A DNA stretch of 64,000 bases. Source: Mesorhizobium sp. GbtcB19. GTDB taxonomy: Bacteria > Pseudomonadota > Alphaproteobacteria > Rhizobiales > Rhizobiaceae. The notes beneath the pieces are model-generated. The model ran no database searches. It was not told the DNA's origin and was given only the letters and a program-made list of their open reading frames with translations. The first letter of the stretch is position 1, and each line of letters starts with the position of its first letter. Below are positions 1 to 7,529 of this stretch, piece by piece. Location: the NCBI RefSeq assembly GCF_019091085.1, contig NZ_JAGXJY010000020.1, forward strand, positions 1-64,000, in the 5' to 3' direction. Made by a program: the position numbers and the translations under genes.

Positions 1-56
1 GGAAGCTCCTGGTCGTCCTCAACGCCATCATCAGGGACAAAATCGCATTCGCATGA
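1..56 (+). mobile_element. 3' end of an IS110-family transposase (partial, cut by window edge)
   Basis: Reading from base 3, an open frame ends at the TGA at 54-56 and gives the tail KLLVVLNAIIRDKIAFA. A C-terminal RKLLxxLNAxxR signature is typical of IS110/IS116 transposases. Only about 17 residues are visible, so the family call rests on that motif. The element runs off the left edge and ends about 150 bp from the 3' end of phnE2, so an insertion sequence borders the phosphonate cluster. Confidence 0.6.
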
Positions 57-138
57 ACACAGTTGCCATTCCGTGACTTGGAAGCGTCGCTACGGTGCAG
101 AATTCTGCAGCGCCGTATTCTACGGCTCAGGTAACGGA

Positions 139-200
139 ATGGATCCTCGGGTCTGCGCCGCGTCGCTTCGCTCCTTGCTTCGCCCGTGGATGACGAAGGT
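139..200. repeat. Intergenic palindromic repeat (REP-like) downstream of phnE2
   Basis: The arms ATCCTCGGG (143-151) and CCCGTGGAT (183-191) pair with one mismatch around a C/T-rich core rich in CGCTTCG-type words. It lies between the transposase tail and the end of phnE2 and contains no credible gene. It resembles intergenic repeats of rhizobial chromosomes; no second copy was noticed in this window. Confidence 0.4.
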
Positions 201-206
201 GCGAAA

Positions 207-1571
207 TTACCCCTGTGCGGCCTGCAGCCTGTTATAATCATGCAGCGTGCGGCTGAGCCTTCGGCGCAGGAAGTTCGAGATGTTGTCGAAGATGAAGACG
301 ACGAGCAGCGTCAAGAGCACCATATAGAAGACGTTGGCCCAGTTCGAATTGGTGCGCATCGCTTCCCAGAGCTTCAGGCCGATGCCGCCGGCGCCGACGG
401 CGCCGATGATCGTGGCGCCGCGCGTGTTCGATTCCCACTGGTAGAGTGTCTGGCTGATGAAGATCGGCACCACTTCGGGCAGCACGCCGTAGCGCTGCAC
501 CAGCAGACCGTTGGCGCCGGTCGAGAGCACGCCTTCGCGCGGCTTGTCGTCGATGTTCTCCAGCGCCTCGGAATAGGTTTTGCCCAATGTGCCGATCTCG
601 GTGAAGAAGATGGCAGCGCTCCCCGCCAGCGGTCCGGGGCCGAAGGCGCGGGTGAAGAACAGCGCCCAGATCAGCATGTCGACCGAGCGCATGAAATCGA
701 AGAAGCGTTTCAGCACCTGGCTGAGCAGACCGCTCGGCGTGATGTTGCGTGCGGCGAAGAAGGCAAGCGGGAAGGCGACGATGCCGCCGAGCAGGGTACC
801 CAGGAACGCCATGACGATGGTCTGTAAGAGCTTCGTCCAGACGTCGCCATGCTGCCACTGCGCGTTGTTCCAGATGTTGTCGGCGGCCAAAGCAAGGTTC
901 GACGTGCCGGGCTGCAGCTCAGGCCCGGAGACGATCAGCGAGATCACCTCGCCGGCCGGCTTGCCGAAGAAGGGCGAGCGCGTGTCGAAGACGAAATTCG
1001 CCCAGCCGAGGAAACGCTTGCGCACCTTGACGCGGTCGACGGTGACGCGCACCTCGCCGGCAAACCCCATCTTGGCGACGATCTCGTCGTCATGGACGGT
1101 CACCCAGTCGGGCACCGGACCGGTCACCACCGGCTTGCCGCCGGTCAGCGCGATCGGCACGGTCACGCCATTGGCCGTGATCGTCGCCTTCGTCTTGTCG
1201 AAGGTGACGGATTTTGCGTTGCCGTCGATCTGCACCGTGAAGGTGCCGTCGGGGTTCTTGATCACCCAATCGGGATTGGGGTTTTCGCCGAGCGCGGAGA
1301 AGCGCGGATATTTCGGCGTGATCTCAGGCTGGTCGAGACGGAATTCCGGCTGCAGGTCGTAGCTGATCCATTGCGACAGGAAGAGCGGCAGGCGCTCCCA
1401 ATGCGACTCGCGCAGCACCTGCGGCAGGCTGAAGAACCACAAGGCATAGCCGAGATAGAGCACCGTGCCGGCGATCAGGAGCAGCGGCCAGAAGCGCTTG
1501 TAGGCCGGGCGCTGGAACACTTGCGGGAAGCGCTCCTCGATGGCCCGTACTTCATCAACCGTCATGGCCAT
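207..1571 (-). CDS. phnE2: Phosphonate/phosphate ABC transporter permease PhnE2 (PhoT type)
   Basis: Inner-membrane permease of the PhnCDE importer, pairing with PhnE1. The protein has about 454 residues, well above the usual 260-300. After a first membrane helix near residues 25-50 there is an insert of roughly 180 residues, presumably periplasmic, before the conserved permease core with its EAA-like loop near GAVGAGGIGLKLWEAM. This long form resembles PhoT of the Sinorhizobium PhoCDET system (established knowledge). ATG at 1571 was preferred to the upstream GTG at 1583, which lies inside the end of phnE1. It is the last gene of phnC-D-E1-E2. In Rhizobiales phnM/phnN often lie nearby, but none is visible here before the transposase tail. 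Confidence 0.9.
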   Translation of the reverse strand: MAMTVDEVRAIEERFPQVFQRPAYKRFWPLLLIAGTVLYLGYALWFFSLPQVLRESHWERLPLFLSQWISYDLQPEFRLDQPEITPKYPRFSALGENPNPDWVIKNPDGTFTVQIDGNAKSVTFDKTKATITANGVTVPIALTGGKPVVTGPVPDWVTVHDDEIVAKMGFAGEVRVTVDRVKVRKRFLGWANFVFDTRSPFFGKPAGEVISLIVSGPELQPGTSNLALAADNIWNNAQWQHGDVWTKLLQTIVMAFLGTLLGGIVAFPLAFFAARNITPSGLLSQVLKRFFDFMRSVDMLIWALFFTRAFGPGPLAGSAAIFFTEIGTLGKTYSEALENIDDKPREGVLSTGANGLLVQRYGVLPEVVPIFISQTLYQWESNTRGATIIGAVGAGGIGLKLWEAMRTNSNWANVFYMVLLTLLVVFIFDNISNFLRRRLSRTLHDYNRLQAAQG

Positions 1572-1572
1572 A

Positions 1573-2529
1573 TTACGCGGCACCCATCAGGAAAGCTTGC
1601 TCGCCGACCAGCTTGCGGCGCAGCCAGGCGGAGAACTGGTCGATCAGGAAGATCGTGACGAAGAGAAGCAGCACGAGCGCCAGGGTCTTGGCGCCGAAGC
1701 CGCGTGAGATGGAAAGCTTCAACTCCTCGCCGATGCCGCCGCCGCCGACGGCGCCGATGATGGTCGAGGCACGCACGTTGATCTCGACGCGCAGCAGCGT
1801 GTAGGACATGAAATTGGGCAGCACCTGCGGCAGGTCGGCGAAGCGCACGCGCTCGAACCAATTGGCGCCGACGGCCCTCAAGCCTTCCTCCGCGCGCATG
1901 TCGATGTTCTCGTTGATCTCGTAGAACAGCTTGCCCAGCGCACCGATCGAATGCAGACCGATGGCGATGATGGCGGCGATCGGGCCGGTCGAGACGATCG
2001 CGGCGAACAGGCCGGCAATGACGATCTCGGGAAAGGCGCGCAGCAGTTCCATGAAGCGCTTGACGATCAGCCTGAGCGCCGGGTGCGGCGTCAGGTTACG
2101 CGCGGCGATGAAGGAGAAGGGCACGGCGAAGACGAAGCCGATGAAGGTCGAGACCAGCGCCACGTTCACCGTGGTCAGCATCAGCTCGAAATATTCAGGG
2201 ATGTAGAAGCCGCCCCAGACATAGACGCGGCCAAGCGGGAAGTTGAATTCCTGCGTGCCCTTGTCGCTGGGCGAGGCGATGTCGAACAGCGCGCGCCAGA
2301 CGTCGTTCCAGTCCTTCGGGATCAGCCAGCTCAGGAAATCCAGGATATGCGGCAGCCGCTCGAAAAAGTGGCCGGCATTGGCCTCGTCGGCAAACCACAT
2401 GCTGGCGACCATGGCCGCGAGCAGCAGGCCGACGCCGAGCACCGTATAGAGCCGGCGCAGCGACGTCTGGCGCTGCCAGGCATCCGCCTGCTGACGGGTC
2501 GCGTCGGAATGGAGTGTCGCGGATGTCAT
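1573..2529 (-). CDS. phnE1: Phosphonate ABC transporter permease PhnE1
   Basis: Inner-membrane permease of about 318 residues. One N-terminal helix near residue 30 is followed by a loop and the BPD_transp_1 core, with the EAA-type segment ending near GAVGGGGIGEELKL. It forms the transmembrane channel with PhnE2. ATG at 2529 is chosen because the upstream extension would run into the hairpin that separates the gene from phnD. Its stop lies only 2 bp from the phnE2 start, so the two permeases are probably translationally coupled. A strong hairpin with a T-run just upstream (2541-2577) suggests its expression is set below that of the binding protein. Confidence 0.9.
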   Translation of the reverse strand: MTSATLHSDATRQQADAWQRQTSLRRLYTVLGVGLLLAAMVASMWFADEANAGHFFERLPHILDFLSWLIPKDWNDVWRALFDIASPSDKGTQEFNFPLGRVYVWGGFYIPEYFELMLTTVNVALVSTFIGFVFAVPFSFIAARNLTPHPALRLIVKRFMELLRAFPEIVIAGLFAAIVSTGPIAAIIAIGLHSIGALGKLFYEINENIDMRAEEGLRAVGANWFERVRFADLPQVLPNFMSYTLLRVEINVRASTIIGAVGGGGIGEELKLSISRGFGAKTLALVLLLFVTIFLIDQFSAWLRRKLVGEQAFLMGAA

Positions 2530-2540
2530 GATCGGGACAT

Positions 2541-2577
2541 GCAAAAAGGGCGGTGCTGGAGGCACACCGCCCTTTCT
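2541..2577 (-). terminator. Hairpin plus T-run between phnD and phnE1 (attenuator-like)
   Basis: A perfect 11-bp inverted repeat, AAAGGGCGGTG (2545-2555) with CACCGCCCTTT (2565-2575), has a 9-nt loop. On the coding (minus) strand it is followed by a T-run of five, the form of an intrinsic terminator. It sits in the phnD-phnE1 gap, where partial termination would give more binding protein than permease. Confidence 0.7.
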
Positions 2578-2587
2578 GATCTTGCCT

Positions 2588-3496
2588 TTAGCCGCCGATA
2601 GCGGCTTTGCGGGCTTCGACGATGACGCTGTAGAAGTCCGGCTTCACGGGAACATAGCCGGTGAAATCGCCACCCTCGACGCCTTCGAAGCAGGCCTTGT
2701 CCTTGGCCGGCAGGGCGGTGAAGAAGGCGGTCAGCTTGGCGGTCATGTCGTCGCCGAGCGCGGTGCGAACGACCAGCGGGCCGTTCGGGATCAGGCCCGA
2801 GCGCCAGACTTCGACGAAGTCGTTGGGGTCGACGGCGCCCTTGGCGACTTCCTTGTGGAAGGTGCCCGAGGTGTAGCCGTTCTTGAAGTCGCCGATGCCC
2901 GAGGAATCGTCCACGGCAACGTCGACCTTGCCGTCGCGCACGGCCAGCACGTTGTTCTCATGGCCGCCATTGAACTGCGTCGAGGCGAAGTAGGTCTCGT
3001 TGGAAGCACCGGTGTCCTTCGGGATCTGGGTCAGCGGGATCAGGTAGCCCGAGGTCGAATCCGGGTCGGCATAGCCGAGCTTCTTGCCCTTGGCCGACTT
3101 GATGTCGGTGATGCCGGAAGTCTTGAGCGCCAGGCCGATCGAATAATAGCCGGTGGAGCCGTCGGTCTGCTTGGTGGTGAGGATCGGCGTGACAGCCTTC
3201 GGATCCTTGAGATAGACGCTGGCATAACCGGACGCGCCGAGCTCGGCGAAGTCGAGCGTGCCGCCGAGCAGACCCTGAATGACGCCGTCATAGTCGGCGG
3301 CCGGGAACAGCGAGACCTTCTCGAAGCCGAACTCGGCCTTCAGATGGTCGGCGAGGCACTGGTAGTTGCGCAGACGATCGGTCTCGTTCTCGCCGCCGAG
3401 GATGCCGACGCGGAATTCCTTGATGTCAGCGGCGTGCGCGGCGCTTGCGGCCATGGCGAGCAGCGAAACCGCCCCAAAAACCATCTTCCTGAACAT
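2588..3496 (-). CDS. phnD: Phosphonate/phosphate-binding periplasmic protein PhnD
   Basis: Periplasmic solute-binding component of the PhnCDE importer, 302 residues. A Sec signal peptide covers about residues 1-22, ending AAHAAD, followed by the phosphate/phosphite/phosphonate-binding fold with motifs such as EFRVGILGGEN and the FAELGASGYA segment of the ligand pocket. The start is an ATG preceded by AGGAGAGAG. The gene is separated from phnC by 142 bp and from phnE1 by a terminator-like hairpin. Related rhizobial proteins (PhoD/PhnD) bind phosphate and phosphonates; the ligand here cannot be read from sequence. Confidence 0.92.
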   Translation of the reverse strand: MFRKMVFGAVSLLAMAASAAHAADIKEFRVGILGGENETDRLRNYQCLADHLKAEFGFEKVSLFPAADYDGVIQGLLGGTLDFAELGASGYASVYLKDPKAVTPILTTKQTDGSTGYYSIGLALKTSGITDIKSAKGKKLGYADPDSTSGYLIPLTQIPKDTGASNETYFASTQFNGGHENNVLAVRDGKVDVAVDDSSGIGDFKNGYTSGTFHKEVAKGAVDPNDFVEVWRSGLIPNGPLVVRTALGDDMTAKLTAFFTALPAKDKACFEGVEGGDFTGYVPVKPDFYSVIVEARKAAIGG

Positions 3497-3638
3497 TTTG
3501 ATCTCTCTCCTGTTGCTCCGGCTGCGCGCCGGCGGCGTTCTGATTTTTCAAGTCTTGCCTTTGACGCTGGCGGGCGATCCGGGTTGCTCGGCTGAATCCG
3601 CTGTACGCCCAGAATCGCCTGGGGCCGGAGCGGTGAGT

Positions 3639-4496
3639 TCAGTAGCCAGGGAATGCTGGTTCGAGCGGTCCGGCGGATGCGGTGATCTTCGGCTTGATGG
3701 TCACGCTGGTCGACGTGATGGCCTCGGAGATTTCGGCGCCGCTGGCATCGGCGCCGTAGACCGTGCGCACGGCGTCGCGGTCGAGGTCCTCCGGGCCGCC
3801 ATCGAAGACGACCTTGCCGGCGGCCATGCCGATGATGCGGGTGCAGTAGGCCCGCGCCGTATCCAGCGTGTGCAGATTGGTGACGACTGTGATGCCCTCG
3901 CGCAGGTTGATGTCGCGCAGCGAATCCATCACCACCTTGGCGTTGAGCGGGTCGAGCGAGGCGATCGGCTCATCGGCCAGAAGCACCTTCGGCTGCTGCA
4001 TCATGGCGCGCGCGATCGCCACGCGCTGCTGCTGGCCGCCGGAGAGCGTGCCGGCCGGCTGCAGCGCGGTGCGTGCGATGTCGAGGCGCTCGAGCGCGGC
4101 CACCGCCTCGGCGCATTCGGTGCGCGTGAACATGCCGAGGAGATTGGAAACCGTGGAGCGATGGTTGAGGCGGCCGAGCAGGACGTTGGTCAGGACGTCG
4201 AGGCGCGGCACGAGATTGAACTGCTGGAAGATCATGGCGCAGTCGCGCTGCCAGCGGCGCAGCTGCGAGCCATGCAGGCTGGAGACCTCGGCGCCGTCAA
4301 AAAAAATCGACCCCTGACTGGGATCGATGAGACGGTTGATCATGCGCAGAAGCGTCGACTTGCCGGCGCCGGAACGGCCGATGATGCCGACCATCTGGCC
4401 GCGCGGGATCGAGACGTTGATGTCGCTGACAGCGGTGTTCTTGCCAAATCGTCGGGTTACGCCGCGGATTTCCAGCGTGGCCGATGATGCCGACAT
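3639..4496 (-). CDS. phnC: Phosphonate ABC transporter ATP-binding protein PhnC
   Basis: Cytoplasmic ATPase of the PhnCDE importer, 285 residues. The Walker A motif GRSGAGKS is at residues 40-47, the signature is LSGGQQQR, and Walker B is VLLADEP followed by a D-loop SLD. These are the elements of a canonical ABC ATPase. It is the first gene of the transporter operon, and a Pho-box-like repeat lies 70 bp upstream (4567-4584, sense strand). The start ATG follows a GGAG-type ribosome site. Confidence 0.92.
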   Translation of the reverse strand: MSASSATLEIRGVTRRFGKNTAVSDINVSIPRGQMVGIIGRSGAGKSTLLRMINRLIDPSQGSIFFDGAEVSSLHGSQLRRWQRDCAMIFQQFNLVPRLDVLTNVLLGRLNHRSTVSNLLGMFTRTECAEAVAALERLDIARTALQPAGTLSGGQQQRVAIARAMMQQPKVLLADEPIASLDPLNAKVVMDSLRDINLREGITVVTNLHTLDTARAYCTRIIGMAAGKVVFDGGPEDLDRDAVRTVYGADASGAEISEAITSTSVTIKPKITASAGPLEPAFPGY

Positions 4497-4566
4497 ACCA
4501 AATACTCCAGTCCGTCGCCGTTTGAAGGTCTGTTAACCTTCGCTAGCGCAGGCCGATGAAGCTGGG

Positions 4567-4584
4567 GTGTCGGATTGATGTCAG
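4567..4584 (-). promoter_or_regulatory. Pho-box-like repeat upstream of phnC
   Basis: On the phnC sense strand the sequence reads CTGACAT-CAAT-CCGACAC, two 7-mers separated by 4 nt. A weaker third unit, GCTTCAT, follows at the same 11-bp period. The PhoB consensus is CTGTCAT-N4-CTGTCAY (established). Matches are 6/7 and 5/7, so this is a moderate prediction. Confidence 0.5.
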
Positions 4585-4612
4585 TTTTGTTACGAGTCAC
4601 AGGCTTGGCGGG

Positions 4613-5323
4613 TCATCCAAGCACAAGCAATTCCTCGAAATGCTTCATGTCCTTGAAACTGCAGAGGGCCGGAGCCTTCAGCTCGATCACCGGAGCCTCG
4701 CGCTCGAGGAACGACAGACAGTCGTCGAACAGGTCCTGCCAGGCCGCGGCACGCTCGTCGGCCAGGCGGCGGATCTGGTAGGCGAAGGTGATGTGGAAGA
4801 CATAAGTCTCGTGGTCCGGATGGCGGTAGCCGAACGGAACGGATAGCGCATCGCGCCAGGCTTTCAGGATTTCGCGGTCTTCCTCGGTGGCGCCGGCGAC
4901 GGTCAGGCCGGTCGGAACGACTTCGACAACCTTGATGTTGAATGCGCCGTGGCCCTCGAAGCCTCGCAGGCGTTCGAGATAAAGGCGGGTCATGTCGTCG
5001 ATGGCGGTGTCGAGCGGCACGTCGGACGGCCAGTAGGGAAGGCGGCGTCGGTATTCGATGACGCCCTGGAAGAGGGTCATGTGCAGGCTGGAGACCGGCG
5101 TGAAGGCGAGGCGATCCGCATCGGACATGGCGAGCATGCGCTCACGCACCTTGATGACGGCCGCTTCGAAAGGCGAACCCGCAACCAGATGGCTGACGAC
5201 CGTGTTGCCGGGTTCCTGGAGGAAATCGCCCGCCGTGTCGTAGCGCGTGCCGAGATGGGTTGGCTGCGTCGGATTGGTGCCTTCGAAAAATCCGGCGAGT
5301 GAAGGTTTGATTGTGTCGAGCAT
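4613..5323 (-). CDS. DUF1868 protein of the 2H phosphoesterase type
   Basis: A cytoplasmic protein of 236 residues with no signal peptide or membrane segment. It has two HxT motifs, H81-M-T83 (in SLHMTLFQG) and H177-I-T179 (in VFHITFAYQ), about 95 residues apart. Paired HxT/S motifs are the catalytic signature of the 2H phosphoesterase superfamily, whose members open cyclic phosphodiesters. DUF1868 is one family of it (from memory). A good ribosome site (AGGAGAT) precedes the ATG. It lies between the acetyltransferase and phnC on the same strand. I infer it may act on the ribosyl cyclic phosphate produced by C-P lyase, since no phnP is in the window. The fold call is firm; the substrate is a guess. 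Confidence 0.75.
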   Translation of the reverse strand: MLDTIKPSLAGFFEGTNPTQPTHLGTRYDTAGDFLQEPGNTVVSHLVAGSPFEAAVIKVRERMLAMSDADRLAFTPVSSLHMTLFQGVIEYRRRLPYWPSDVPLDTAIDDMTRLYLERLRGFEGHGAFNIKVVEVVPTGLTVAGATEEDREILKAWRDALSVPFGYRHPDHETYVFHITFAYQIRRLADERAAAWQDLFDDCLSFLEREAPVIELKAPALCSFKDMKHFEELLVLG

Positions 5324-5371
5324 GGCGATCTCCTGGGGAGATGCGTCCTGGCCGAGTCATGTGTCAAGGAT

Positions 5372-5423
5372 GTGAATGGTGAATGGTGAGAAAGAAGGGA
5401 CTTCGTCGTCATTCACCATTCAC
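5372..5423. repeat. Heptamer-built hairpin between acetyltransferase and DUF1868 genes
   Basis: GTGAATGGTGAAT (5372-5384) pairs perfectly with ATTCACCATTCAC (5411-5423). Each arm is about two copies of a 7-mer (GTGAATG), so the arms are short tandem repeats. Related hairpins occur at 58783-58872 and 59518-59585. Confidence 0.6.
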
Positions 5424-5428
5424 CGAAA

Positions 5429-6046
5429 TCAGCCGCCATGTTTCTCCAGAAACGCCTCGGCCGACAGCTCGCGAAAATCGTCGAGCGTGGTGCGCAGCTT
5501 CGCATGGTCCCAATCCCACCAGGCAAGCGCCTGGTAGCGCTCGGCGGTGCGGCGGTCGAAGCGCTCGCGGATCGGCTTTGCCGGCACGCCGCCGACGATG
5601 GTGTAGGGTGCGACATCCTTCGACACCACCGCGCCGGCGCCGACCGCCGCGCCGTCGCCGATGGTGACGCCGGGCAGGATGGTCGAGCCATGGCCGAGCC
5701 AGGTGTCGTGGCCGACGGTCACACGTTTGGCGCGGCGCTGGGCAAAAAATTCGCTCTCATGCTCGGCATCGTCCCAATAGTCCGAGGCGCGGTAGGTGAA
5801 GTGATGCAGCGTCGGCCGCCAGGTCGGGTGGTTGGTGGCGTTGATGCGCACGCTTGCCGCGATGTTGGAGAACTTGCCGATGGTCGCGCACCAGACCGCG
5901 CAGTCCTGCATCATGTAGGAATAGTCGCCGAGCTCGCATTCGGCGACGCGGCTGCGCTCGGCAATCTCGGTCCAGCGGCCGAGCGTCGAGTTTTCGACCT
6001 GCGCCGTCGGGTGGATCAGCGGCGCCTCCGAGAGTTTCTTGCTCAT
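5429..6046 (-). CDS. Phosphonate-cluster hexapeptide-repeat acetyltransferase
   Basis: A protein of 205 residues with a left-handed beta-helix of hexapeptide repeats. These are visible as LIHPTAQVENSTLG near the start, and as GHGSTILPGVTIGDGAAV and GAGAVVSKDVAPYTIVGG in the second half. It fits the family of hexapeptide transferases found in C-P lyase clusters (TIGR03308, from memory). Its acceptor is not established; N-acetylation of aminoalkylphosphonates, as done by the unrelated PhnO, is a reasonable guess. Its ATG overlaps the phnL stop (ATGA), so it is co-translated with phnL. The longer upstream reading was rejected because it is only phnL read in another frame. Confidence 0.88.
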   Translation of the reverse strand: MSKKLSEAPLIHPTAQVENSTLGRWTEIAERSRVAECELGDYSYMMQDCAVWCATIGKFSNIAASVRINATNHPTWRPTLHHFTYRASDYWDDAEHESEFFAQRRAKRVTVGHDTWLGHGSTILPGVTIGDGAAVGAGAVVSKDVAPYTIVGGVPAKPIRERFDRRTAERYQALAWWDWDHAKLRTTLDDFRELSAEAFLEKHGG

Positions 6047-6753
6047 GCGGCGATCTTCCCGGCGGCAAAGGCGGTGACGTCGATGACGCGATCGGCCACC
6101 GCGTCGCGCACGTCGAGGTCGTGGAAGATGCCGAGCAGGGCGACGCCCGCCGCCTTCTTGGCGGCGATGAGCTCGACCACCACGTCGCGATTCCGGGCGT
6201 CGAGCGAGGCGGTCGGCTCGTCGAGCAAGAGGATCGGATGCTCGGTAATGAAGCCGCGCGCGATGTTGACGCGCTGCTGCTCGCCGCCCGAGAAGGTTGC
6301 CGGCGGCAGGGCCCAGAGTTTTTCCGGCAGGTTCAACCGCGCCAAGAGGGAGCGAGCTTTCGTCCGCGCGGTCTCGCGATCCTCGCCGCGCTCGACCAGC
6401 GGCTCGGCCACGACGTCGAGCGCGGAGACGCGCGGCACGGTGCGCAGGAACTGGCTGACATAGCCGATGGTGTGGCGGCGCACGGAAAGAACGGTGCGCG
6501 GGCTGGCGGAGGCGAGGTCGATCAGACCGCCGCCATGCTGGACGATGATCTGGCCTTCGTCGACGGCGTAGTTGCCGTAGAGCATCTTCAGGATCGAGCT
6601 TTTTCCCGCGCCCGACGGCCCGCCGAGCACGGCGCACTCGCCGGCGCGGATCGAGAAGGAAACGCCCGCCACCACCGGCAGCGTGACGCCGTCGCGCAGA
6701 TGCATGGTGAAGCTTTTGGCGACATCGGAGACAACGAGAGGAGTGGCCATCAT
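6043..6753 (-). CDS. phnL: C-P lyase accessory ABC-type ATPase PhnL
   Basis: A soluble ABC-family ATPase of 236 residues. Walker A is GGPSGAGKSS, the signature FSGGEQQRV and Walker B ILLLDEPTASLD. With PhnG, H, I and M, PhnL is needed to make ribose-1-phosphonate-5-triphosphate (established in E. coli). No membrane partner is adjacent, as usual for PhnK/PhnL. The first ATG of an ATG-ATG pair overlaps the phnK stop by one base (TGATG), and its own stop overlaps the acetyltransferase start. Confidence 0.93.
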   Translation of the reverse strand: MMATPLVVSDVAKSFTMHLRDGVTLPVVAGVSFSIRAGECAVLGGPSGAGKSSILKMLYGNYAVDEGQIIVQHGGGLIDLASASPRTVLSVRRHTIGYVSQFLRTVPRVSALDVVAEPLVERGEDRETARTKARSLLARLNLPEKLWALPPATFSGGEQQRVNIARGFITEHPILLLDEPTASLDARNRDVVVELIAAKKAAGVALLGIFHDLDVRDAVADRVIDVTAFAAGKIAA

Positions 6754-7529
6754 CACACCTGCAGGATCGAGGAAACAAGCAATTGGGTGTAAGGCGCGCG
6801 CGGATCGTCGAGCACGCGGTCGGTGAGGCCGCTTTCGACGACGCGGCCGTCCTTCATCACCATCATGCGCTGCGACAGAAGCCGCGCTACGGCGAGGTCG
6901 TGGGTGACGACGATGGCGGCAAGGCCGAGGTCGGTGACCAGTCCGCGCAACAGGTCGAGCAGGCGGGCCTGCACCGAGACGTCGAGGCCGCCGGTCGGCT
7001 CGTCCATGAACACCAGTCGCGGCCCTGTCACCAGGTTGCGGGCGATCTGCAGGCGCTGGCGCATGCCGCCGGAAAAGGCGCGGGGCTCGTCGTCGATGCG
7101 GTCCTCGTCGATCTCGACGCGCGACAGCCAGTCTATCGCCGTGGCGCGGATCCTGCCATAGTGCCGGTCGCCCACCGCCATCAGCCGCTCGCCGACATTG
7201 GCGCCCGCCGAGACGGTCATGCGCAGCCCGTCGGCCGGGTTCTGGTGGACAAAACCCCAGTCGGTGCGCATCAGGAAGCGGCGCTCTGCCTCGCTCATGC
7301 GGTAAAGCTCGCGCCATTGGCCGTCGCGCATCCGGTAGCTGGCGGTGCCGGAGGAGGGCAGCAGCCTGGTCGACAGGCAGTTGAGCAGCGTCGTCTTGCC
7401 GGAGCCGGACTCGCCGACCACCGCCAGCACCTCGCCCGGCCAGAGATCGAAAGTGACGTTCTCACAGCCGACGCGCGAGCCGTAGAATTTGGAGAGCGCG
7501 GAAACGCGCAGCAGCGGTTCGTCGGTCAT
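6753..7529 (-). CDS. phnK: C-P lyase ABC-type ATPase PhnK
   Basis: A cytoplasmic ABC-family protein of 258 residues that docks on the PhnGHIJ core complex in E. coli (established). Walker A is GESGSGKTT, the signature FSGGMRQRLQ and Walker B LVFMDEPTGGLD. The sequence resembles dipeptide-transporter ATPases, as usual for PhnK. The start ATG overlaps the phnJ stop (ATGA), so translation is coupled to phnJ. Confidence 0.93.
   Translation of the reverse strand: MTDEPLLRVSALSKFYGSRVGCENVTFDLWPGEVLAVVGESGSGKTTLLNCLSTRLLPSSGTASYRMRDGQWRELYRMSEAERRFLMRTDWGFVHQNPADGLRMTVSAGANVGERLMAVGDRHYGRIRATAIDWLSRVEIDEDRIDDEPRAFSGGMRQRLQIARNLVTGPRLVFMDEPTGGLDVSVQARLLDLLRGLVTDLGLAAIVVTHDLAVARLLSQRMMVMKDGRVVESGLTDRVLDDPRAPYTQLLVSSILQV

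Noticed and set aside
2588..3496. Possible assignment of the binding protein as phosphate-specific PhoD rather than PhnD
   Set aside because: Sequence alone does not separate phosphate from phosphonate binding; the phn name is used because of the adjacent C-P lyase genes.
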